Source: Candidatus Electrothrix rattekaaiensis
GTDB taxonomy: Bacteria > Desulfobacterota > Desulfobulbia > Desulfobulbales > Desulfobulbaceae
NCBI GenBank assembly: GCA_032595675.1
Contig: JAVQMD010000005.1
Location: 53,389 to 117,388 of the forward strand
Direction of reading: 5' to 3'
Length of the DNA: 64,000 nt
Both the position numbers and the translations under genes were made by a program. This document shows positions 40,830 through 50,379 of the stretch, one piece after another. Positions within the stretch are counted from its first letter, which is position 1; every line of letters starts with the position of its first letter. The notes under the pieces are model-generated. The model was not told the origin of the DNA. It did no database searches and saw nothing but the letters and a program-made list of their open reading frames with translations.

Positions 40830-41589
40830 AAAAAAGAAAAACCGCCTAGTTCCAATTCGTCGCGCTGTACAGGGGGGCATGTTATTGCTCCTCGGCCAAT
40901 GGTCCTTTTACGGCCTCTTTCGTTGTCCCTTTGCCGTGCCTTTTGTCAACTGCCAGAGTTGCCCGGTCATCACCTGCTGGGGCCGAATCACCAGCCTGTT
41001 CTGGGGCTTTTGGATTTCCCTGCCAATTATCGGCCTGCTGTTCGGGCGGGCCTTTTGCAGTTGGGGCTGCCCCGGTGGTCTCATTTCTCAGCTGTCAGCC
41101 AAGATTACTCCGTTTAAGGGAAGGGGGAAGGGTCTCAACCGGCTTGCCCCCTATGGAAAATACCTAGCCCTGTTCACGGCTCTGGTTCTTTGGTTAGCCC
41201 TGAATAATCCACGTTGGGCCATCCCGATCCGGATCGGCGAATTCATAAATTCCATCCGGTTGACCTTTGAGCACGCCGAGACAGCTTGGCTGATCCGTAC
41301 CCTGACGGTTCTCAGTTTTATAACTGCCGGACTGATATTTTCAAACCTTTGGTGCCGATTTGCCTGCCCCACCGGCGGATTACTGGAGCTTTTCAAACGC
41401 ACGGCTCTGTTTTCCTTCCACACAACTGAACAATGCAATGACTGCAATGTCTGTCAAGATGCCTGCGACATGGGAACGCGACCGGCAGAAAGCAACTGCA
41501 CCAACTGCGGGGACTGCCAAAGTGCCTGCCCTCGCAACGCCATTCAATTCGGTCGTCTGAAACGCAAGCAGGAGAAAAAAACTGCCTGA
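40822..41589 (+). CDS. NapH/MauN-type membrane ferredoxin
   Basis: 255 residues with four transmembrane segments. The membrane part has the NapH-type cysteine motifs C-P-V-I-T-C-W-G-R, C-S-W-G-C-P-G-G and C-R-F-A-C-P-T-G-G. Two [4Fe-4S] sites follow at the C-terminus (C-N-D-C-N-V-C-Q-D-A-C and C-T-N-C-G-D-C-Q-S-A-C-P), facing the cytoplasm by analogy with NapH. Such proteins carry electrons between the quinone pool and a periplasmic partner. Its position overlapping the ModA-like gene and before a double rhodanese suggests electron transfer to a small-molecule or sulfur redox process. Confidence 0.88.
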   Translation: MSEKKKNRLVPIRRAVQGGMLLLLGQWSFYGLFRCPFAVPFVNCQSCPVITCWGRITSLFWGFWISLPIIGLLFGRAFCSWGCPGGLISQLSAKITPFKGRGKGLNRLAPYGKYLALFTALVLWLALNNPRWAIPIRIGEFINSIRLTFEHAETAWLIRTLTVLSFITAGLIFSNLWCRFACPTGGLLELFKRTALFSFHTTEQCNDCNVCQDACDMGTRPAESNCTNCGDCQSACPRNAIQFGRLKRKQEKKTA

Positions 41590-41654
41590 GTAATCGGAGG
41601 GCCTGACATATTTTTGTTCAATCACCTAACCAAAATAAACCAAGAGGAATACCA

Positions 41655-42470
41655 ATGAGGAAGAAAACATTACTGCTGACCCTGTTCATATGCACCCTGT
41701 CTGTTGCAGGTGCATGGGGAGAAAACACCGGAGCTGGAAGGCAAAAGCAAACAGACAGTCCAGTTGTCGGCACGGTCACTGTCCACCCGACAAAGGACGG
41801 CTATGCGCTGATTGATACAGCCGCTCTGAAAAAGCTCCTTGATACAAATCCCGAGGATCTGGTAGTGGTAGATGCCCGTAACCCGGAGGAATACCAGGAG
41901 GTCCATATCAAAGGTGCAATCAGCGTGCCGCAGAAGAAGTTCAAAAAACATGCACACCTCCTGCCCAAGGATAAATCCGCCCGGATTATCTTTTACTGCA
42001 ACGGCATAAAATGCGGTAAGAGCAAAAAGGCGGCAAAGGAAGCCCTGAAGATGGGCTACACCCAGGTGATTGTCTATGCTGAGGGAATGCCGGTCTGGGA
42101 GGAAAAAGGAATGCCCATCTATGCTGGGCCGGAGTATGAGAAGCGGATTGAGACGGATAAGCTCTCTCCGAAGGAATTGAACACGCTTATCCAAAGCAAG
42201 ACGGATACCTTTACCGTGGTTGATGTTCGGGACCCAGAGGAGTTTCGCAAAGGCCATATTCCCGGAGCAATCAATATTCCCTCGCCCACCTTTGCTTCCC
42301 AATCCGAGGTGTTGGATAAAAAGAAGCAGATTATCGTTTATTGCAGCGGCGGTGGCAGGAGCTATAACGCCTATCGCAAACTGATGAAGCTGGGGTATGA
42401 GGATATTCGTCAGGTCCTGTTCTTTGATTGGCAGGAGGCGGGTTTGCCGGTGGAGAAGGCTGAGGAGTAG
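41655..42470 (+). CDS. Exported double-rhodanese protein
   Basis: 271 residues with a Sec signal (K-K-T-L-L-L-T-L-F-I... ending A-W-G). Two rhodanese domains: the first has I-I-F-Y-C-N-G-I-K-C-G-K-S with its active Cys and an extra Cys in the loop, the second has I-I-V-Y-C-S-G-G-G-R-S with a second catalytic Cys. Both domains contain the V-V-D-A-R-N-P-E-E and V-V-D-V-R-D-P-E-E helix. Rhodaneses carry persulfide sulfur. GAGGA lies just before the ATG. It is 65 bp from the NapH-like gene and likely in its transcript. Confidence 0.92.
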   Translation: MRKKTLLLTLFICTLSVAGAWGENTGAGRQKQTDSPVVGTVTVHPTKDGYALIDTAALKKLLDTNPEDLVVVDARNPEEYQEVHIKGAISVPQKKFKKHAHLLPKDKSARIIFYCNGIKCGKSKKAAKEALKMGYTQVIVYAEGMPVWEEKGMPIYAGPEYEKRIETDKLSPKELNTLIQSKTDTFTVVDVRDPEEFRKGHIPGAINIPSPTFASQSEVLDKKKQIIVYCSGGGRSYNAYRKLMKLGYEDIRQVLFFDWQEAGLPVEKAEE

Positions 42471-42569
42471 GTTTTACTCTGTCCCTCCTGAAGGAAAAAA
42501 GAGCCGGGGCAGCTGAGTTAATGCTGCTCCGCCTCTTGGGTTACAAGATCACAGAGATCGGAAATCAGG

Positions 42570-45500
42570 CTACTCAGCTTTCCCTTTGTGCAATAACATC
42601 AAGTACACTGCCGGTAATGCGCCTCCCCTCATGCTCCAGCCCGTTCCACGAGGTGCGTTTCGCGCTGTGGGATCATATGCCCCTTCTTTGGGATCTGTCT
42701 CACCATTCAGGCTATTAAGGTACTCCTGCAAATCCGTATATCCGTCACGGTCATAGTCCGTTGTCGCATTGGCTATAGTTAGATTGCCGAAGTATTGCAT
42801 CTCCCATGCATCGTTAATGCCGTCTCCATCGCTGTCTATCTCTTTGAAGCTGGCCGTCACGGTGCAGTCGGTAGAGGCAGGAGCAATGGTGTAGGTATTC
42901 TCGCTCAGGGAGCCACCGCACCCCCCCACCTGGTCAAGCACATATTCTGTGGCTGGCGTAATCGTGAAGCTGACAGTAGCTCCGTGTTCAAGCAATTGCT
43001 GGGTGTCAGGACTGATACTGCCGCCTGTACCGGCTGAAGGAGTAATTATGTATTCATCGCAGGCATTGCCGATGCCGTCGTTGTCTGAATCTGCCTGCTC
43101 AGGATTATCTACCAGTGGGCAATTATCCTGTTCATCAATGATACCGTCATTATCGTTATCATCGTCACAGGCATCACCGATCCAATCTCCATCCACATCA
43201 CTCTGGTCTGGATTAGGTATTAAAGGGCAGTTATCCTCCCAAGCTGGGATACCGTCTCCATCAATATCATCACAAGTACAAGTGCCATTAATCTGATTAA
43301 AAATACGAACCGATCCTGCATCAATACCGTTTTCGTCATCATCAGGAAAGGTGGCAAAAATAATACCGTCATCTACGGCTACGGCACTGCCAAAAGAGAA
43401 ATAATCTTCGCTGACATTACTGGGGCCTGTTATCTTTTGCTGTTGCTTCCAGACAGTATTCTCAGGGCAGAAACGAGTAAAGACATAGATTGACCCAGCA
43501 TGTTGCCCTCCAATATCAGGGTTATCAGGAGCACCGACCACAATGGTATCTCCGTCTACAGCTACAGAAACACCAAAAGTATTGCCATAATCATCCTCAG
43601 GTATCAATTCCTGCTGATACAACCAAGCAGTACCAAAACGGATAAAAACATAGACAGCACCGGAGGAACCAATGGCAATGGTATCGTCATACAACGAGAC
43701 AGATGCACCAAAATCATTCTCAGATTCCCCGCTAGGTTGGGTGATTTTCTGTTGCAGATACCAAACGTCAGTTGAAAGGCTGAAGGGATACACAACATCC
43801 GGGAACAAGGATATATCACCGTCGAAACAAGCAGAAGTATTCGGAAACGGGGTTAAAAGAATATCATCGGTATTATAATGGGAACGGGCATAGACATGAA
43901 CACCATCAGAAAATGATACAATAAGTGTATCATTTTCCAAGTCCACAACGGGTTCAGCAAGCAATAAACCAGCCCCGTATCCATCGACTACAATTTCCTG
44001 CTGGAGTTCCCAATTCCACATTATATTTTCCTCTATAGGTTCTTCAACAGAACCAGAACGAGCGAATATATAAACTTTGGAAACAACGCTCCTATTATAA
44101 TATGATGTAGCAGAGACAACAAGAGTATCTCCATCCACTGCCAGTGACTCAAAACCGAAAGTAGAAAGAGTGGCATCATCAACGGTAACTTGCTGCTCCA
44201 ACACCCACACATTTTCTGATCTTACAAAAATATAAACAGAATTAAGAGACAATGAGCCGATTGCTATGGTGTTGCCATTTAAAGAAACAGCACTGCCAAA
44301 ACCATCATGTTCCATACCATCCGGCGCAACGAGTCTCTGTTGATAAACCCATTTTTCGCCAGATCGGGTATAAATATAAGCAGTGCCAGCAGCAGCGAAT
44401 TCATCACCAGAAGAACCTTCATTATAAAAATCTCCCGGAGAACCGACAACAGCAGTATCCCCATCAATTGATACAGAAAAACCGAATTTTTCCAAAGCGT
44501 CACTGCCTTCACTCAGTAACATTTGCGCCGTGTCTGGATTAAAACTGCAAACCACGTCAGAATCGCAAGTATTTCCTATACCGTCTCCATCTCGGTCTTT
44601 TTGAGGTAGATTTTTCGACAATGGACAATTATCCTGGTCATTATCAACTCCGTCAGCATCCATATCGCAGTCGCAGATGTCACCGAACCCATCGTTATCC
44701 ATGTCTTTCTGGTCCGGATTGTATATCGTGGGACAGTTGTCGATATAATCATAAACTTCATCCGCGTCGCTATCAGTATCCTGCTCTTCAGGACGTGGGT
44801 CACAAGCATCACCAATGCTGTCGCCGTCTGTATCAACCTGATCAGGATTGACTTCCACGGGGCAATTATCTTCTTCATCAATAACACCGTCATTATCCGT
44901 ATCGCAGGCGCCACCTTGCCCATAGGCATAAACCGCACCAGGACCACTGCCACTGGGGTACCCCCCGTAATAAGTATTAGGGGAACCAACTATGACATTT
45001 TCTCCGCTAATGGCCACAGCATAGCCAAACTCATTCTGTTCTTCGGAGGAAGATGTCAACTTCTGTTGTTGATTCCAGGTATTGCCGGAACGAGTAAATA
45101 TATAGGCAGTATCAGCATTGCTTGAAGAAACAACAGCTGTATTTCCACTGACAGATACAGCGTGACCAAAATTATAGAAAGGGCCTAAATCATCAGGGGT
45201 AGGGAGTTCAGGGGAGTCTATTTTTGCTTGTTGTACCCAATTCGTCTCGGAACGAACAAAAAAATAGATTGAACCAGAGTTTGGACTGACAGGGGCACCG
45301 ATTACAGCAGTGTCCTTATCCAGAGATACAGACCAACCGAACCGGACATTATTATTTTCTGGAGAAGCTACCTTCTGCGATAAACCCCAAGCTGTACCAG
45401 TGCGGGTATAAAAGTAAACAGCACCCGAATCCTCACCGTTATCATCATCACGAGTAGCACCAATCAGCAATGTATCACCATCCAGCGCAACTGAAGTACC

Positions 45501-46166
45501 GAAAGAAGTATCCGCTGGGTCAGGATCTGTTATTTGCTGCTGTAATACCCAGACACCACCAGAACGAACAAAAACATAGACTATTCCATAGTCGTTACCT
45601 GAAAAGTCTTGACGATAAGGATACATACTACCTATCACAACAACAGCAGTATCATTATCAACAACAACAGATTTCACATAACTATATATTTTATCAGTAT
45701 CTGATGGAGGATATACTGAAATTTTCTGTTGCAGACTCCATGCCGTCCCTGAACGAATATAAATGCAGGCTCCAAGAACGGAACCAACGGTATTTCCTCC
45801 TTGTTGCAGATTATCCATACAACTAACGATAATCGTATCACCATCAATGGAGACAAACTCGCCAAACAAGCTAAAAGTTTCAAATCCATCATCTATATCA
45901 TCTTCAGGACGGGTTATTTTCTGATATAACTGCCATGAGGTACTATCAAAACATGATCGAGTAAAAATATAAACTTCTCCATCCCATTGAGAGCCAATAA
46001 CAGCGGTATTACCCGAAACGGCAACAGAGTAACCATATTTATCCAAATCAACTCCCTCCACCAGCAATGTCTGTACAGTCGCCGGATCAATATCCGCCTG
46101 TGCAACCCTGCTAAAACAAAAACATATCCCAGCAACAACTAAGAACAACCACAATCGTTTTTTCAT
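42570..46166 (-). CDS. Secreted FG-GAP/TSP type-3 repeat protein (paralogue A)
   Basis: 1198 residues with a Sec signal ending V-A-Q-A and a strong GGAGG site. Layout: FG-GAP beta-propeller (about 28-415) built of repeats such as D-G-D-T-A-V-I-G-S-P followed by Y-I-F-T-R-S-G-x-x-W-x-x-Q-Q-K; TSP type-3 Ca2+ repeats (420-530) with D-x-D-x-D-G-V-I-D-x-x-D-N-C-P; a second propeller (545-960); more TSP3 (965-1037); a T-G-G-S-I-S-P bacterial repeat domain (1040-1105); and a final E-F-hand-like [13 protein letters not shown] segment. It ends in G-A-L-P-A-V-Y-L-M-L-L. Probably a calcium-binding surface or matrix protein; the propellers resemble integrin domains. The neighbouring gene is a close relative. 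Confidence 0.9.
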   Translation of the reverse strand: MKKRLWLFLVVAGICFCFSRVAQADIDPATVQTLLVEGVDLDKYGYSVAVSGNTAVIGSQWDGEVYIFTRSCFDSTSWQLYQKITRPEDDIDDGFETFSLFGEFVSIDGDTIIVSCMDNLQQGGNTVGSVLGACIYIRSGTAWSLQQKISVYPPSDTDKIYSYVKSVVVDNDTAVVVIGSMYPYRQDFSGNDYGIVYVFVRSGGVWVLQQQITDPDPADTSFGTSVALDGDTLLIGATRDDDNGEDSGAVYFYTRTGTAWGLSQKVASPENNNVRFGWSVSLDKDTAVIGAPVSPNSGSIYFFVRSETNWVQQAKIDSPELPTPDDLGPFYNFGHAVSVSGNTAVVSSSNADTAYIFTRSGNTWNQQQKLTSSSEEQNEFGYAVAISGENVIVGSPNTYYGGYPSGSGPGAVYAYGQGGACDTDNDGVIDEEDNCPVEVNPDQVDTDGDSIGDACDPRPEEQDTDSDADEVYDYIDNCPTIYNPDQKDMDNDGFGDICDCDMDADGVDNDQDNCPLSKNLPQKDRDGDGIGNTCDSDVVCSFNPDTAQMLLSEGSDALEKFGFSVSIDGDTAVVGSPGDFYNEGSSGDEFAAAGTAYIYTRSGEKWVYQQRLVAPDGMEHDGFGSAVSLNGNTIAIGSLSLNSVYIFVRSENVWVLEQQVTVDDATLSTFGFESLAVDGDTLVVSATSYYNRSVVSKVYIFARSGSVEEPIEENIMWNWELQQEIVVDGYGAGLLLAEPVVDLENDTLIVSFSDGVHVYARSHYNTDDILLTPFPNTSACFDGDISLFPDVVYPFSLSTDVWYLQQKITQPSGESENDFGASVSLYDDTIAIGSSGAVYVFIRFGTAWLYQQELIPEDDYGNTFGVSVAVDGDTIVVGAPDNPDIGGQHAGSIYVFTRFCPENTVWKQQQKITGPSNVSEDYFSFGSAVAVDDGIIFATFPDDDENGIDAGSVRIFNQINGTCTCDDIDGDGIPAWEDNCPLIPNPDQSDVDGDWIGDACDDDNDNDGIIDEQDNCPLVDNPEQADSDNDGIGNACDEYIITPSAGTGGSISPDTQQLLEHGATVSFTITPATEYVLDQVGGCGGSLSENTYTIAPASTDCTVTASFKEIDSDGDGINDAWEMQYFGNLTIANATTDYDRDGYTDLQEYLNSLNGETDPKEGAYDPTARNAPRGTGWSMRGGALPAVYLMLLHKGKAE

Positions 46167-46263
46167 CCTGCTCCTCCCTTTCCTGGGAATTGATTCACCG
46201 AAAGAAATATCTTCCTACTTTCCTGCAAACACCTTCGCCTATCCTGAGACCTCCATCCAAAAT

Positions 46264-49200
46264 TCAATTCAGCAATAATAGGTTATAGACAGCCGGAAGA
46301 AAGGAAGCTGGGCTGTGGTAGCCTGTTCCGCCGGGAGTGTTCTTTACCGTTGGGTCATAAACTGCATCTATCGGGTCTGTTTCGCCATTAAGCGTGTTGA
46401 GGTATTCTTGTAGATCTGTATACCCGTCGCGGTCATAATCAGTTGTTGCATCAGCGGTGGTCAGATTGCTGAAGTATTGCATCTCCCACTCATCGTCAAT
46501 ACCATCGCCGTCACTGTCTAAGGCCCTGAAACTGGCCGTCACGGTGCAGTCGGCAGAGGCAGGAGCAATGGTGTAGGTATTCTCGCTCAGGGAACCATCG
46601 CAGCCTTCAACCTTGTCGACAGAGTAACCTATGTCAGGCGTGAGGGCGAAGCTGATAACCACGCCATGACTCACCGTTTTACGCACATTTGGGGCAATTT
46701 GCCCTCCCGTTCTTGCATAAGGAGTCACATAGTATTTATCGCAGGCATCGCCGATGCCGTCACCGTCGCTGTCAGATTGATCTGGATTAGCTATAGCCAA
46801 ACAATTATCCTTGTCATCAGCAACACCATCACCATCATCATCATAGTCACAGGCATCGCCGATTCCGTCGGCGTCCATATCCTCCTGATCACGATTAGCA
46901 ATTTCTGGACAATTGTCTTGGTCATCACTGATGTAATCTCTGTCTATATCGTTGTCGCACAAATCAGTAAAATTATTATCACAGTCGTCACACCAATCCC
47001 CGATCCCATCAGAATCGAAATCCTCCTGATCCGCATTTGCCACTGCCGGACAATTGTCTTGCTCGTCAAGAATGCCATCCCCGTCACTATCGCCGCAGAA
47101 GCAGGAAGTGCCAACCAATCTGTATGCATAGCTTTCGTTATTCAGACCAAATCCGCCAGCTCCAACCACCAAGGCATCATCATCAAGATCCACGCTGCAG
47201 CCAATATTTCTTCCATCTTCACCAGCTTCCAGCTTGCGTTGAAAACTCCAGGCCGTACTGACCGGACAAGACTGGGTAAAGATATAAACAGCACCTTTTG
47301 AGTTGTAATCATTATTATCTGGTGCACCGATTGCTATGGTATTCCGATTTACTGAGATAGCGATACCGAAATATTGGGATTCATCTGGCGAAACAAGCCG
47401 CTGCTGATACTCCCAACGTGTTCCTGAATAGGTATAAACATAGGCAGCTTGATCAACTGCACCAATTACGAGCACATCTCCGCTTAACGACACGGGCGAA
47501 CCGAACGAGTCATCATTGTAATTCCCAAAGAAAGCTGAATATTCTGGGATCTTTTGCTGCAACTCCCAAACAGTGCCGGAGCGAGTAAAGACATACACTG
47601 AACCATGATAATAATTTTGTGAGGGATCTCCGCCATCCTCCTCGGGTGCAGCAATCGCAACAGTATCTCCATCTATTGAAACAGATTGACCAAATTGATC
47701 TCCAGCAGCACCGTCAGGAGCAATAAGTTTCTGCTGCTGACTCCATGTATCTCCTGACCGAGTAAAAATATAGACCGAGCCAAACTTCCCACTGTTATTC
47801 TGCCACGCCCCCGAAGCACCCACTGCAACAGTGTCGCCATTTAACGATATGGACGAACCAAACATATCATCACCATCAACGTCCAACGCAGCAAGTTTCT
47901 GCCAAGTTCCTGCTGACAAATTATAAATATAAGCATCGCCGCTTTTACTCCAAGAATCATCAGTATGATATAAAGCACTCACTGCAACGGTATCACCATA
48001 GAGTGCTACAGAGCTGACCCAAACATAATCAGCCCCCCAAGGGATGGAAATTTTCTTTTGCAGGATCCAATCCAGTCCTATTTTCTTAAAAATATAGAGA
48101 GCACTTGGGACATTAAAGACTTCCTGGTAGACGACCACAGCATTTTCACCATCTACCGCCACAAGGGGACTGTATTCATTACCGTCTCCGTTGTCAGGAC
48201 GTAATTGTTTGACTGAATCTGGATCAACCGCCTGACAGTCCACATCACAGACATCACCTTTCCCGTCAACATCCTCGTCTGCCTGATCGGAATTTGCTAC
48301 TAACGGACAATTGTCATCAGCATCAGATATACCATCATTATCATCATCTTCATCACAAACATTCCCGATGTCATCCTTATCGCTATCTTTCTGATCAGAA
48401 TTCTGAAGTTCCAGACAGTTGTCAGCATAATCAAAGATACCATCGTTATCAGTATCATTGCCATCGGCTATGTAGGCAGAACCGGAATCAATTCCTTGAT
48501 CATCATCCCGTGCTTCTCCAATCAAAACAGCACCTTCGTTATCTATCGACACGGATATTCCAAACCCGCCATAAAACCAATCGTCAGCAGTCCCGTCACT
48601 GTCACTAGCAATAATTCTCCCCTGCGGTACCCAAGAGTTTCCTGAACGACGAAAGATATATGCTGCCCCTAACGGTAATGGTTCTTCTACAGCCTCATGC
48701 TCTATTGGTGCCCCGATCAAGGCAATGTCACCACGCAACGATACAGAATAACCAAACATGCTAATATCATAGGGTGAAACAAACTTTGTTTGCTGGTTCC
48801 ATTCACCATCTTCTGTACGGACAAAAATATAAGCTGACCCATTGCCGCCTCCCCACAAATCTTTTGGGGCATCTCCGATCAAAGCGGTATTTCCGTACAG
48901 AGACAGAGAACTGCCAAATCTCGCGTCGCTATAAGTGCGCCCATATTTTGGAGGTGCCGCCGCATCAGCAGGAATGAGTTTTGTTTCATAGCTCCATATA
49001 CCATCTTCCGCACGGTTAAAAACATAAACGACCCCCTCTGTAGCATTATCCCATGACCCGATCAAAGCAATGTTGCCAGACACCGCTACAGAGGCCCCGA
49101 ACTCATAACCTTGCTCGGCAGCAAGTGTTGCTTGGTGGCTCCAGGTGCCATCTTCCGCACGGACAAAAACATAAGCTTCCGCACAATCCGCATATCCTCC

Positions 49201-49644
49201 GCATCCAATCAAAGCTGTGTTACCTGACAGTGATACTGAAGAAACAGCATGGTTATCGATATCCGTCTCCCACCAGCTCACCATAAAAGAAGTATCTTCA
49301 GTCCATGTACCATCTTTTGCACGGACAAAAACAGCCGGGTTGGAATAATCTTCGATCAAAGCAGTATCGCCATCTAATGACAATGGCCCACTTGAGTGAT
49401 CGTAATCGAACAGTTTTCCCTGTTGATTCCAGGAACCATCCTCCGCACGGCCAAAAACGTAGACATTCCGGCTGTTCCCGATCAGAGCAGTATTGCCAGA
49501 TATAGCTGTTGAAGAACCAAACATATCGTTATCCGTTCCATCATCCGCCAACAGCTTCTGCATACTTTCCGCCTGCGCAATTCCACCAAAACAAAAAAAC
49601 ATTCCTGCAAAAACAAACAAGTAAAGCCATAATAATTTTTTCAT
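46264..49644 (-). CDS. Secreted FG-GAP/TSP type-3 repeat protein (paralogue B)
   Basis: 1126 residues, same architecture as paralogue A: signal ending I-A-Q-A, first propeller (30-385), TSP3 block (388-468), second propeller (475-845), TSP3 block (848-968), T-G-G-Q-I-A-P repeat domain (970-1038), then the [10 protein letters not shown] and [12 protein letters not shown] end and a final [11 protein letters not shown] strong AGGAGG site stands before the ATG. Its propeller repeats use V-R-A-E-D-G-T-W wording where paralogue A uses R-S-G-T-A-W, so the two have diverged in the propellers while keeping the C-terminal third nearly the same. Tandem duplication is likely. Confidence 0.9.
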   Translation of the reverse strand: MKKLLWLYLFVFAGMFFCFGGIAQAESMQKLLADDGTDNDMFGSSTAISGNTALIGNSRNVYVFGRAEDGSWNQQGKLFDYDHSSGPLSLDGDTALIEDYSNPAVFVRAKDGTWTEDTSFMVSWWETDIDNHAVSSVSLSGNTALIGCGGYADCAEAYVFVRAEDGTWSHQATLAAEQGYEFGASVAVSGNIALIGSWDNATEGVVYVFNRAEDGIWSYETKLIPADAAAPPKYGRTYSDARFGSSLSLYGNTALIGDAPKDLWGGGNGSAYIFVRTEDGEWNQQTKFVSPYDISMFGYSVSLRGDIALIGAPIEHEAVEEPLPLGAAYIFRRSGNSWVPQGRIIASDSDGTADDWFYGGFGISVSIDNEGAVLIGEARDDDQGIDSGSAYIADGNDTDNDGIFDYADNCLELQNSDQKDSDKDDIGNVCDEDDDNDGISDADDNCPLVANSDQADEDVDGKGDVCDVDCQAVDPDSVKQLRPDNGDGNEYSPLVAVDGENAVVVYQEVFNVPSALYIFKKIGLDWILQKKISIPWGADYVWVSSVALYGDTVAVSALYHTDDSWSKSGDAYIYNLSAGTWQKLAALDVDGDDMFGSSISLNGDTVAVGASGAWQNNSGKFGSVYIFTRSGDTWSQQQKLIAPDGAAGDQFGQSVSIDGDTVAIAAPEEDGGDPSQNYYHGSVYVFTRSGTVWELQQKIPEYSAFFGNYNDDSFGSPVSLSGDVLVIGAVDQAAYVYTYSGTRWEYQQRLVSPDESQYFGIAISVNRNTIAIGAPDNNDYNSKGAVYIFTQSCPVSTAWSFQRKLEAGEDGRNIGCSVDLDDDALVVGAGGFGLNNESYAYRLVGTSCFCGDSDGDGILDEQDNCPAVANADQEDFDSDGIGDWCDDCDNNFTDLCDNDIDRDYISDDQDNCPEIANRDQEDMDADGIGDACDYDDDGDGVADDKDNCLAIANPDQSDSDGDGIGDACDKYYVTPYARTGGQIAPNVRKTVSHGVVISFALTPDIGYSVDKVEGCDGSLSENTYTIAPASADCTVTASFRALDSDGDGIDDEWEMQYFSNLTTADATTDYDRDGYTDLQEYLNTLNGETDPIDAVYDPTVKNTPGGTGYHSPASFLPAVYNLLLLN

Positions 49645-50100
49645 CTCCCCTCCTTTTTAAAATAATGCTTTCCAAAAAACAGGCACAGACAACCTCACGA
49701 AACGTCTCGCCTCCTCATTCCCCTCCACCGGCTGCCGATCTCTGTTATTCAACATCCAAAAGAGCCAGGATAAACATTAATGAGCAACAACCAGTCCATT
49801 TCGTGAAAATTCCTGTTTTAAACCAGAAAAAATACAAAATATTATACAAAACCAGCCGAGTACAAAAAGGCAGCCAGCTTATGTTGAGAGCAGAAAGGGA
49901 GAGTTACAGAATGCTCGGCATGTTGCCAAAACAAAAAAATGTCACCGGGTGACAAAATTTCACTGCTAAGACAGTAATTTAGGAATAGTTCTTGAAATCA
50001 AGAAAAAAGCAGGATAGTATCTTAACAAAAAAATACGCATCAAAATTAAATCGGCATAAGGAGTAAATTGCCGGAGAGAACTCAAGTAACGGGGTAAAGT
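49645..50100. promoter_or_regulatory. 456-bp divergent intergenic region with operator-like palindrome
   Basis: TGTCACC-G-GGTGACA at 49940-49954 is a perfect 7-1-7 inverted repeat, 161 bases before the gene at 50101 and about 300 from paralogue B. No gene is evident; an open frame entering from 49509 lacks a ribosome site and runs antisense to paralogue B. Confidence 0.5.
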
Positions 50101-50370
50101 ATGCTGGGAAAAGTTTTTTGGGGCTTAGTGATTTTGCTGTTTATTGGGATATTAGTGATCCCGTTTATCCTGCCCTCTTATTATGCCGACCAAGCCGAGA
50201 CACAATATAATAACGAGCAATATAGCGGAAACTTCGATGACGATGCGGACGACGATGACGACTTTGATATCCATTTCAAGAAAAGCCGCAAAAAGAGTTC
50301 GAAAAAAGGTTTTTTCTCAAGAAGTGTCCGTTCATCAGGCGGTTCTCGTAGCTACCGTAGCGGCAAATAA
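50101..50370 (+). CDS. Small membrane protein with acidic and basic tail
   Basis: 89 residues: one hydrophobic segment (residues 5-26), then an acidic stretch of D residues (D-D-D-A-D-D-D-D-D-F-D) and a Lys/Arg/Ser-rich C-terminus (S-R-K-K-S-S-K-K-G). No family recognised. It ends 9 bp before the SpeE-like gene and is likely co-transcribed with it. The opposite charges of the two halves suggest interaction with a polyanion or with polyamines, but that is speculation. Confidence 0.65.
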   Translation: MLGKVFWGLVILLFIGILVIPFILPSYYADQAETQYNNEQYSGNFDDDADDDDDFDIHFKKSRKKSSKKGFFSRSVRSSGGSRSYRSGK

Positions 50371-50379
50371 TCATTCTCC

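Noticed and set aside
49509..49952. 147-codon plus-strand ORF
   Set aside because: Starts antisense to paralogue B, no ribosome site and no pattern.
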